From an uncultured Pseudomonas sp. (GTDB taxonomy: Bacteria > Pseudomonadota > Gammaproteobacteria > Pseudomonadales > Pseudomonadaceae), in contig NZ_CAMPHV010000019.1 in assembly GCF_946886105.1 (NCBI RefSeq), forward strand, positions 26,147 to 90,146: DNA of 64,000 bases, written 5' to 3'. This document shows, in pieces, positions 57,330 through 64,000 of this stretch (the stretch's first letter is position 1; every line of letters starts with the position of its first letter). The position numbers were made by a program, and so were the translations under genes. The notes beneath the pieces were generated by a model. The model searched no databases, was not told where the DNA came from, and worked only from the letters and a program-made list of their open reading frames with translations.

Positions 57330-58898
57330 ATGCAACGAATTCAACGGACGACCTTGGCACTGCTGGTGATGACAGCAGGCCTGGCCCAGGCTCAAGCCGC
57401 GGAGCAACCCAGCTTCTCCGCACAGGCGCTGGCGGCCACCCAGGAACAGGAACCTCTGCGTTACATCATCAAATACAAGGAACTGTCGCCGTCCCTGATG
57501 AGCAAGGCCGATCAGCCGGCACCGCTCAGCGCCGGCAAGTTCGAGCACAGAGCAGCGCAACGGCTGCTCAACCAAGCCAATGCCAAAGCGCTGATGCACC
57601 TGGAAAAACAATCGGCCAGTGTCGCGCGCCTGACCCCCGGCCAGCTGAAGCAACTCAAGGCCAACCCCGCCGTGGCCTATATCGAACTCGATCCACGTCG
57701 TTACCTGATGGCCGAGCAAGTGACCTACGGCATCCCGATGGTGCAGGCCGATCAGCTTCCCGACAGCAATATTTCCAATATGAAGGTGTGCATCGTCGAC
57801 AGCGGCTACGACCTCGGCCACCAGGATCTGCCCTCAGCCGGGATTACCGGCAACGATGGCTACGGCAGCGTCGACAGCGGGAACTGGTACACCGATGGCG
57901 ACGGCCACGGCACCCATGTCGCCGGCACCATCGCCGCCTTGGGCGGCAACGATCTCGGCGTGGTCGGGGTGAGCCCGTCGGGCAATCTCGGGCTGCATAT
58001 CGTCAAGGTATTCAACGACAGTGGTAATTGGGCCTATGGCTCCGACCTGGTGATGGCCATCCAGCAGTGCCGCGACGCGGGCTCCACGGTGATCAGCATG
58101 AGCCTGGGCGGTGGCGCTTCGTCGACCACCGAACGCAACGCCATGGATGCGGCCTACCAGAACGGCGTGCTGGTGGTCGCCGCCGCCGGTAACAGCGGCA
58201 CTAGCAGCCTGTCCTACCCGGCGTCCTACGATTCGGTGGTGTCGGTGGCGGCGGTCGACAGCAGCGGCAATCGCGCCTCGTTCTCCCAGTACAACAACCA
58301 GGTCGAAGTCTCCGCGCCGGGCGTGGCCGTGCGCTCGACCACACCCGGCAACACCTACGCGAGCTATAACGGTACATCCATGGCCACCCCGCATGTCTCG
58401 GCGGTCTATGCCCTGGTATGGAGTCGGCACCGTCAATGCACCGCGCAGCAGATCCGCAACGTGGTCAACCTGACCGCTCAGGACCGCGGCACCGGCGGGC
58501 GCGATGTCTACTACGGCTACGGCATCGTCAAAGCCAAGCTGGCCAGCGACCTGATCGCCGAGCAGGGTTGCGACGCCACCGGCGGTGGCGGCGGCAATGC
58601 CCAGGAGAAGACCTATAGCAACCTCGCCGCCGCGCGCGGTGCCTGGGTCCATCACAGCGTCGACGTACCGAGCGGCACCCAGCGTCTGGTGGTCAACATC
58701 AGCGGCGGCAGCGGCGATGCCGATCTCTACACTCGCTTCGGCAGCCAACCGACCACCAGCCAATGGACGTGCCGGCCGTACAGAAACGGCAACCAGGAAA
58801 CCTGCACCCATGAAAATCCGGCAGCAGGCACCTGGCATATCGGCCTGCGCGCCTACTCGGCGTTCTCCGGGGTCACCATGAACTGGCGTTACGAATAG
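57330..58898 (+). CDS. Secreted subtilisin-like serine protease with PPC domain
   Basis: 522 residues, RBS AAGGAGATAGG. Signal peptide to about 23, an inhibitor-like propeptide (residues 43-125, RYIIKYKELSPSL...VAYIELD), S8 catalytic domain (Asp157 in IVDSGYD, His193 in DGHGTHVAGT, Asn288 in AAAGNSG, Ser350 in NGTSMATPHVS), a Gly-rich linker GGGGGN and a C-terminal pre-peptidase (PPC) domain (RLVVNISGGSGDADLYTRFG...THENPAAGTWHIGLRAYSAFSGVTM). An extracellular protease, probably exported by type II secretion. Hairpin at 58906-58936 follows. Confidence 0.94.
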   Translation: MQRIQRTTLALLVMTAGLAQAQAAEQPSFSAQALAATQEQEPLRYIIKYKELSPSLMSKADQPAPLSAGKFEHRAAQRLLNQANAKALMHLEKQSASVARLTPGQLKQLKANPAVAYIELDPRRYLMAEQVTYGIPMVQADQLPDSNISNMKVCIVDSGYDLGHQDLPSAGITGNDGYGSVDSGNWYTDGDGHGTHVAGTIAALGGNDLGVVGVSPSGNLGLHIVKVFNDSGNWAYGSDLVMAIQQCRDAGSTVISMSLGGGASSTTERNAMDAAYQNGVLVVAAAGNSGTSSLSYPASYDSVVSVAAVDSSGNRASFSQYNNQVEVSAPGVAVRSTTPGNTYASYNGTSMATPHVSAVYALVWSRHRQCTAQQIRNVVNLTAQDRGTGGRDVYYGYGIVKAKLASDLIAEQGCDATGGGGGNAQEKTYSNLAAARGAWVHHSVDVPSGTQRLVVNISGGSGDADLYTRFGSQPTTSQWTCRPYRNGNQETCTHENPAAGTWHIGLRAYSAFSGVTMNWRYE

Positions 58899-58905
58899 CC
58901 AAGCC

Positions 58906-58936
58906 GGCCCCGGGGCGGGCAAACTGCCCCGGGGCC
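58906..58936 (+). terminator. Strong GC hairpin after the subtilase gene
   Basis: Stem GGCCCCGGGGC / GCCCCGGGGCC, 11 bp perfect, 9-base loop, 8 bp after the stop. No U-tract follows, so it may act as a 3' stability hairpin rather than a classical terminator. Confidence 0.5.
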
Positions 58937-58994
58937 TGATAGCTACCGCTCAACGCCGAAGCCGGCCCCGCCCACTTCTCGCCAGAGGCCCGCC

Positions 58995-59741
58995 ATGCGT
59001 ATCGCCGCCGCCCAATCCCTATCGGTTGCCACCGACCTCGCCGCCAACATCGACATCCATTGCCGCTTTATCGCCGCGGCCCAGGCGGCCGAAGTCGATA
59101 TCCTGGTGTTTCCCGAACTGTCGCTGAGCGGTTACGAACTGCCGGCGCTGGGCAACTGCATCGTGCATCCGCAGGACGCCCTGCTCGCACCCATTCGCCA
59201 ATTGCTCGAAGGGAGCAGCATGACCGTGGTGCTCGGCGCACCGCTGCCGAGCGGCTCGCCACTGCCTTATATCGGCGCCATCAGCTTATTTCCCGATGGC
59301 CGCAGCAACCTCTATTACAAACAGCACCTGGACCCCAGCGAAATGGCTTTTGCCAGCGAGGGCGCACGCGCTGCCGAGCGCCACGAGCTGGCCGGCGAAT
59401 CCTTCGTGCTGGCGGTCTGCGCCGATACCAATCACCCACAACACGCGCAACGCGCCGCCGCCACTGGCGCCTCGCTGTACCTGGCCGGGGTGCTGGTATC
59501 GCAGAAGGGTTACCCCCAGGATGCCGCCAACCTGCGCCGTTACGCCGCCGACTACGGCATGACCACCCTGTTGGCCAACCACGCCGGCCCGACCGGACCC
59601 TATATCTCGGCCGGCAGAAGCGCCATCTGGGGGCCGGATGGCCAACTGGTGGTGGAAGCCCCCGGCCTCGGCAGCTACCTGGTGATCGGGCAAAAGGATG
59701 CGCGCGGCTGGCAGGGCGAGCTGGTTTCGATCGAGGGTTGA
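58995..59741 (+). CDS. Carbon-nitrogen hydrolase (nitrilase superfamily)
   Basis: 248 residues, MRIAAAQSLSVATDLAANIDIH. Catalytic triad Glu-Lys-Cys: Glu in VFPELSLSGYE, Lys in LYYKQHLDPSE, Cys in LAVCADTNHPQHA. The Asn/Thr after Cys are unlike the typical CYDLRFPE of omega-amidase, so the substrate is probably an amide or carbamoyl compound that cannot be fixed from sequence. Single gene. Confidence 0.88.
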   Translation: MRIAAAQSLSVATDLAANIDIHCRFIAAAQAAEVDILVFPELSLSGYELPALGNCIVHPQDALLAPIRQLLEGSSMTVVLGAPLPSGSPLPYIGAISLFPDGRSNLYYKQHLDPSEMAFASEGARAAERHELAGESFVLAVCADTNHPQHAQRAAATGASLYLAGVLVSQKGYPQDAANLRRYAADYGMTTLLANHAGPTGPYISAGRSAIWGPDGQLVVEAPGLGSYLVIGQKDARGWQGELVSIEG

Positions 59742-59828
59742 AGCGGTCGCGCAAACCGGGATATTTCCGTTAGCCGCGATATCCAAACTATCGGCATGCG
59801 GGTGGAGCGCCGGCTCGAATGCCGCTAG

Positions 59829-59997
59829 CAGGCCGTTGAAAAACGTAGGCGAGGCAGGCAAGACAAGGCAAAAACAGGCGAGGAACGGTCGGAGTCGCGG
59901 GCGACTTTACTGCTGTAAATGAGCATTCCGACTGGGCTCGCATCCGAGCCTGTTTTTAACGCAGTATTGCCAACGCAGGTAGTTTTTCAACGGCCTG
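59829..59997. mobile_element. MITE-like element, copy 2
   Basis: 169 bp with perfect 16-bp terminal inverted repeats CAGGCCGTTGAAAAAC / GTTTTTCAACGGCCTG and no coding capacity. The copy at 34261 has the same ends with one compensated change (C to T in one arm, G to A in the other). Both have GTAG-like bases just inside. The interior differs from copy 1, including GCCTGTTTTTAACGCAG. Inserted 50 bp before the GFA-like gene. Confidence 0.75.
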
Positions 59998-60047
59998 ATA
60001 CGCTCAAGCGCAAATCGACGGTGCCCAAGCACAAGGAGAGCAACCCC

Positions 60048-60644
60048 ATGTCCCATCCGATAAGTTGTAGTTGCGGCAAGCTAAAAGGCACGCTGGAACT
60101 GAACAACGGCCTCAACCGCGCCATCTGCTATTGCCGCGATTGTCAGGCCTTCGCCCGCTTCCTCGGCCGCGAGGCGCAGGTGCTGGATAGCCAGGGCGGT
60201 ACCGATATCGTGCAAACCATCCCGAAGAACGTGCGGTTCACCGACGGCATCGAGCAACTGGCCTGCATGCGTCTCAGCGACAAGGGCCTGCTGCGCTGGT
60301 ATGCGCGCTGCTGCAATACGCCGATCGGCAATACCGCGCCCAATTACCAGTTGTCCTTCGTCGGTTTAGTGCATAACTGCCTGGGCTCGGCGCAGACGCC
60401 TCTCGATAACACCTTCGGCCCGGTACTTACGCGGGTCTACACCGAGTACGCCAGCGGCGAGCCCAAGCCCAAGGCGTTCGGCCTGCCGTCGGCCATGCTG
60501 CGCATCATTGCCCGGCTGATCAAAGCCCGCCTGGACGGCAGCTACAAGCACACGCCGTTCTTTATCCCCGGCAGCAACACGCCGATTGTCGAACCCAGGG
60601 TGCTCAGCGCGGAAGAACGAGCGGGTGTGACAGGGACGGCGTAA
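60048..60644 (+). CDS. GFA-like/DUF6151 zinc-binding protein
   Basis: 198 residues from MSHPISCSCGKLKGTLELNN, RBS AAGGAG; the frame back to 59919 passes through the MITE and is rejected. Glutathione-dependent-formaldehyde-activating (GFA) type zinc fold: SCSCGKL, CYCRDCQAFARFLG, YARCCNTPIGNTAPN supply cysteine zinc ligands. A DUF6151-like C-terminal part (RLIKARLDGSYKHTPFFIPGSN). Function not established. Confidence 0.75.
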   Translation: MSHPISCSCGKLKGTLELNNGLNRAICYCRDCQAFARFLGREAQVLDSQGGTDIVQTIPKNVRFTDGIEQLACMRLSDKGLLRWYARCCNTPIGNTAPNYQLSFVGLVHNCLGSAQTPLDNTFGPVLTRVYTEYASGEPKPKAFGLPSAMLRIIARLIKARLDGSYKHTPFFIPGSNTPIVEPRVLSAEERAGVTGTA

Positions 60645-60675
60645 AGGACGAATCGAAGGAGTAATGGAGGATGCC

Positions 60676-61125
60676 ATGACACAGGTCGTTATCGAGGCGG
60701 TTGAGGTCGACCAGCAAGCGCAGCAATTGCTGGTCGCCTGCGCCTTGCCCATCGACGACCTACAGGACCCGGCGAACCGGCTGCGGCTGCGGCTGTTCGG
60801 CTATAGACACGACGGCCATCTGTTAGGCCTGGTGGGCCTGGAAATGCATGGCCGCGATGTACTGCTGCGCTCCCTTGCCGTGGCTGACGCGGCCCGCGAC
60901 CGTGGCCTCGGAGCTATGTTGGTGGCGCATGCCGAACAATATGCCGCCGCCCAAGGCGCGCAAACCCTCTACCTGCTCACCACCACGGCCGAGGCCTTCT
61001 TCAGCCAGCGCGGCTACTGTCTGGCCGAACGAACCACTGCGCCTCGGGAGATCGCCGCCACCCGTCAGTTCGCCGGCCTGTGTCCGGCGGCTGCGGCCTT
61101 CATGTGCAAGCGTCTGCTGCGCTAA
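60676..61125 (+). CDS. GNAT acetyltransferase, ArsN2-like
   Basis: 149 residues from MTQVVIEAVEVDQQAQQLL; ATG at 60664 is also possible but its RBS is too near. GNAT with RSLAVADAARDRGLGAMLVAHAEQYAAAQGAQTLYLLTTTAEAFFSQRGY. The arrangement matches the ArsN2 family of arsenic-resistance acetyltransferases. No ars operon lies near, so it may act on another substrate. It follows the GFA-like gene by 31 bp. Confidence 0.78.
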   Translation: MTQVVIEAVEVDQQAQQLLVACALPIDDLQDPANRLRLRLFGYRHDGHLLGLVGLEMHGRDVLLRSLAVADAARDRGLGAMLVAHAEQYAAAQGAQTLYLLTTTAEAFFSQRGYCLAERTTAPREIAATRQFAGLCPAAAAFMCKRLLR

Positions 61126-61128
61126 GCG

Positions 61129-61563
61129 CTACTCGCCACGGATGTACTGTTCGAGCTGCTGAATCAGGCTGGCTTGCTCGGCGATGGTTTCCTTGACCAG
61201 ATCGCCGATCGACAGCAAGCCGATCAATTCGCCTTCGGCCAACACCGGCAGGTGGCGCAAATGCCGGTCGGTCATCAACTGCATGCAATATTGCAAGGTG
61301 TCGCGCAGGCCGATGGTGATCACGTCGGCGGTCATGATCTCGCTGATCTGCGCGCCGAACGCCGAGCGCTCCAGCAGCGCCACCTTGCGCGCGTAGTCAC
61401 GCTCGCTGACGATCCCGGCGAGGCGTCCGTTATCCAGCACCACTAACGCACCAATGCCTTTTTCGGCCATCAGCTTGATCGCATCGAGCACCGTGGTGGT
61501 CGGGCTGACGCTGTACACCGCAGCATGGGGCTTGGATCTGAGAATCTCGGCGACTGTTTTCAT
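61129..61563 (-). CDS. CBS-domain protein
   Basis: 144 residues from MKTVAEILRSKPHAAVYSV. A pair of CBS motifs (VLDAIKLMAEKGIGALVVLDNGRLAGIVSERDYARKV and TLQYCMQLMTDRHLRHLPVLAEGELIGLLSIGDLVKETI), which bind adenosyl ligands. Only 3 bp from the stop of the convergent GNAT gene, so transcripts overlap. Partner unknown. Confidence 0.88.
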   Translation of the reverse strand: MKTVAEILRSKPHAAVYSVSPTTTVLDAIKLMAEKGIGALVVLDNGRLAGIVSERDYARKVALLERSAFGAQISEIMTADVITIGLRDTLQYCMQLMTDRHLRHLPVLAEGELIGLLSIGDLVKETIAEQASLIQQLEQYIRGE

Positions 61564-61701
61564 GCAGTGGCTCCCTGTCTGGTTGTTTTCGCTGTAGAGG
61601 TCGGCAGCGCAAAAGCGCGGCGTAAGGATAGTAACCAACCCGGCATGGGAATCAGAGCATCTGCGCGGCGATGACGCAAGAACCGCGCCGAACGAGGGAC
61701 G

Positions 61702-63132
61702 TCATGCGCCACCGCGCACTAGGCTCAGGCGCGCCTCGACGCCGCCGTCGACGTTAGCGACGTACAGTTCGCCGCCGTGTAGTTGCATCACTTCCTCGAC
61801 GAAGTTCAGGCCCAGGCCGGTGCTTTTGCGGCCGCTGCCGGGGCGCGGCAGCGAGTAGAAGCGTTCGCTCAGGCGCGCCAGGGCGTAGTCGGGAATGGCG
61901 TCGCCCTGGTTGAACAGGCGCAGTTCGATGTGCCCGTCGTGCAGCACGGCGTCGAAGCGGATCGATCCGCCCGGCGGGGTGAAGTCCAGGGCGTTATCCA
62001 GCAGATTGGCCAAGGCCTGGCGCAGCAGGAAACGTTCGCCGCGCACCTTCAAATCCGCCGCCAGGCGATTCTCCACCTGCAAGCCCGCGCCTTCGATACG
62101 CGCCATCTGCGCCTGCAGCAGGCTCTCCACCAGCTCATGCAGCGGCACCGCCACCTGCTCTTCCAGCCCTTGGCGTTGCTCGACCAAAGCCAGGTGCAGC
62201 AGGCGTTCGATCAGTTGCTGCATACGCGCGCTTTCTTGGTCGATATTGGCGACGAAGCGCTGGCGCTGTTCGCTCGGCATTTCGCCCTGGAGCAATTCGG
62301 CGGCGCCGCGAATCGCCGCCAGCGGGCTTTTCAGTTCGTGGGTCAGGGTATGCACGTAGCGCTCGACGTAGGCTTTGCCTTCCAGCTCGGTGCGCATGCG
62401 TTCGACCGCTTCGGCCAGTTGCGCCAGCTCGCCGCCGCGCAGGGCCGGCAGCTCGGCGCGGCGGCCTTCGCTGACCGCCTGGGCGTAGCGGGTCAAACGC
62501 CGTAGCGAGCCGCTCAGCCACCAGGACAGCAACCCGCCGACCAACAGGCCGAGGCCGATCAGCCCGGCGCCGAGCCAGCTCAGGCGACGCTGCGAACGCT
62601 CGATATAGGGCTGCAAAGCGCGGTTCGGTTTGGCCACCGAGACCACGCCGATAATTTGCTCGCCATCTTTGATCGGTGCCGCCACATACATCACCGAAGA
62701 GTCCGGGTCCTCGCCATCCTGCGGGGTGGAACGGGCGCCGTATTTACCGCGCAGGGTCAGGTAGACATCGTTCCAGCGCGAATAATCCTGGCCGACCGCA
62801 TCGCCCGCGGAGTCGAGCAGGACAATGCCCTGTGCATCGGTGACATAGATGCGGTGATTGATCTGGTTTTTTTCCAGGCCCCAGATGTTCGCCTGCGGCT
62901 GACGCTTGCCGTAGGCACGCAGCACTTCATGCAGACGGCTCTCGGACAGGTCGCCGGCCTTGAGGTCGTCACGCAGGAACTCGGCGAGCAGGTTGGCGGT
63001 GTCGACCAGGGTTTCCTCGGTGGACTGACGCACGCCGGGGCGGATTTCGTCCATCACCGTGCTCAGCACGAAGTAGCCGGCCAGGCCGACGAAGAGGAAA
63101 TACACCAGGAAGATGCGAATGCCCAATGGCAT
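61702..63132 (-). CDS. creC: Sensor histidine kinase CreC
   Basis: 476 residues. TM1 at 5-25 and TM2 at about 185-207 enclose a periplasmic sensor (DDLKAGDLSESRLHEVLRAYGKRQPQANIWGLEKNQINHRIYV). HAMP follows, then HTLTHELKSPLAAIRG (phospho-acceptor His265) and an ATP-binding domain with ALANLLDNALDF and STGLGLNFVEEV. Its ATG overlaps the creB stop by one base (TGATG). Confidence 0.95.
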   Translation of the reverse strand: MPLGIRIFLVYFLFVGLAGYFVLSTVMDEIRPGVRQSTEETLVDTANLLAEFLRDDLKAGDLSESRLHEVLRAYGKRQPQANIWGLEKNQINHRIYVTDAQGIVLLDSAGDAVGQDYSRWNDVYLTLRGKYGARSTPQDGEDPDSSVMYVAAPIKDGEQIIGVVSVAKPNRALQPYIERSQRRLSWLGAGLIGLGLLVGGLLSWWLSGSLRRLTRYAQAVSEGRRAELPALRGGELAQLAEAVERMRTELEGKAYVERYVHTLTHELKSPLAAIRGAAELLQGEMPSEQRQRFVANIDQESARMQQLIERLLHLALVEQRQGLEEQVAVPLHELVESLLQAQMARIEGAGLQVENRLAADLKVRGERFLLRQALANLLDNALDFTPPGGSIRFDAVLHDGHIELRLFNQGDAIPDYALARLSERFYSLPRPGSGRKSTGLGLNFVEEVMQLHGGELYVANVDGGVEARLSLVRGGA

Positions 63133-63815
63133 CAGCTGTGGCTCGGCGAGTAGCTGTAACCCAGGCCGCGATGGGTCTGGATCGGCTCGGCGTCGGCGGC
63201 CACGGCACGCAGCTTGGCGCGCAGGCTTTTGATATGGCTGTCGATGCTGCGCTCGTAACCGACGTCGACGGCGACGCCCAGATGGTCGAGCAACTGCTCG
63301 CGGCTGAACACCCGCTCGGGTTGGCCGAGCAGGGTCTGCAACAGGCGGAATTCGTGGCGGGTCAGGCTCAGCAGCTGGCCGCGGTAGTGGATCTGCACCC
63401 GTTCGAGGTCCAACTGAAAGGGGCCATTGACCGCCGGCGCGACTGCCTCGCGCGGGCCGACGCGTTTAAGGATGGCCTTGACCCGCGCCGTCACTTCGCG
63501 CGGGCTGAAGGGTTTGACCACATAATCGTCGGCGCCGATTTCCAGGCCTACGACCCGGTCGATTTCCTCGTTGCGCGCGGTGAGGAAGATCACCGGCACC
63601 TCGGAAAAGCGGCGCAAACGCTTGCACGCCTCGAAGCCGCTGATATCCGGCAGACCGATATCGAGAATCAGCAGATCCGCCGGGCTGCGCTCCTGCAGAG
63701 CCAGCGCCTCCTGCGCCAGCGACAGCCAGGTGGTGCTGAAGCCTTCGGCTTGCAGGGCGTAGATCAGGGTATCGGCGATTGCGGCTTCGTCTTCGACAAT
63801 CAAAATATGCGGCAT
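63132..63815 (-). CDS. creB: Response regulator CreB
   Basis: 227 residues from MPHILIVEDEAAIADTLIYAL. OmpR family: receiver domain with phospho-acceptor Asp52 in LLILDIGLPDISG, Lys in VVKPFSPREV, and a winged-helix C-terminal domain (LTRHEFRLLQTLLGQPERVFSREQLLDHL, DVGYERSIDSHIKSLRAKL). CreB drives creD and, in Pseudomonas, biofilm and beta-lactam-related genes. First gene of the creBC operon. Confidence 0.95.
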   Translation of the reverse strand: MPHILIVEDEAAIADTLIYALQAEGFSTTWLSLAQEALALQERSPADLLILDIGLPDISGFEACKRLRRFSEVPVIFLTARNEEIDRVVGLEIGADDYVVKPFSPREVTARVKAILKRVGPREAVAPAVNGPFQLDLERVQIHYRGQLLSLTRHEFRLLQTLLGQPERVFSREQLLDHLGVAVDVGYERSIDSHIKSLRAKLRAVAADAEPIQTHRGLGYSYSPSHS

Positions 63816-63892
63816 GGGCGTCCTGCTCGTGGGCAACTCGGCGAGGAGCCTGCGACAGCTGACAGCGAGCGTCAAGCGGGGGGCATGGTTGT

Positions 63893-63960
63893 GGTGATCC
63901 GGAGGCAATCCGGGAACGGCTTTCCAGGCGCAGATTTTTCCCGGGTTGCATCCGGGCTAC
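63893..63960. repeat. REP palindrome
   Basis: 'ggtgatccggaggcaatccggg ... cccgggttgcatccgggctac' upstream of creB, slightly degraded in the left arm. A further partial 'tgtagcctggcttg' motif follows at 63970. Confidence 0.75.
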
Positions 63961-64000
63961 ACATGCAGCTTGTAGCCTGGCTTGAGCACAGCGAGATACC

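Noticed and set aside
59919..60047. N-terminal extension of the GFA-like protein
   Set aside because: It is translated from MITE sequence; the ATG at 60048 has AAGGAG and begins the conserved domain.

Overview
The window is chromosomal DNA of a Pseudomonas-like gammaproteobacterium. The evidence is high GC coding sequence over most of its length, the gene order, and many dispersed REP palindromes of the 'gtagcccggatgcaatccggg' type. From memory, much of the layout (creBCD, glcB, GNAT, ACT protein, rarD, srkA, comF, bioBFHCD and several large acyl-CoA dehydrogenases) follows the P. aeruginosa PA0463-PA0508 neighbourhood in reverse. Blocks absent from that neighbourhood are inserted into it.

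Layout. Bases 1-3256 are an accessory, visibly AT-richer stretch: a left-truncated papain/C39-like gene, a convergent three-gene cluster (two 87-residue paralogues and a three-TM protein), and a start-less HTH gene remnant. Bases 3257-12528 hold endonuclease I, three paralogous ~600-residue acyl-CoA dehydrogenases with a GGDEF diguanylate cyclase between the second and third, a SprA-like metalloprotease and a FlgC-like small protein. Bases 12701-17562 are the biotin operon bioBFHCD with a candidate BirA operator over its promoter. Bases 17525-24647 hold comF, srkA, a DUF4166-like gene, rarD, an ACT-domain regulator, a GNAT and malate synthase glcB. Bases 24691-31090 are pgaABCD for poly-N-acetylglucosamine. 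Bases 31495-36102 hold a Cache chemoreceptor and two solute-binding proteins without permeases, with a MITE-like element between the latter two. Bases 36285-40635 hold a cNMP/CBS/DUF294 protein with a DEDDh exonuclease, then trhP. Bases 40785-46296 are an iron-uptake unit: Fur box, FecI-like sigma, FecR, TonB siderophore receptor, PepSY protein and a small membrane protein. Bases 46471-48517 are a sodium/solute symporter with its DUF4212 partner.

Bases 48711-50334 are the most striking part: a hrp-box promoter (GGAACC-N15-CCACAGA), a CesT-like chaperone and a YopT/HopN1-type C58 cysteine protease effector. The last two are coupled by an ATGA overlap, and there is no type III secretion apparatus in view. 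The right end holds a GST, a secreted pullulanase, creD, a secreted subtilase, a nitrilase-family amidase, a second MITE-like element, a GFA-like zinc protein, an ArsN2-like GNAT, a CBS protein and creBC. creD is therefore about 5 kb away from creBC.

No tRNA, rRNA, CRISPR array, complete insertion sequence or replication origin was recognised.
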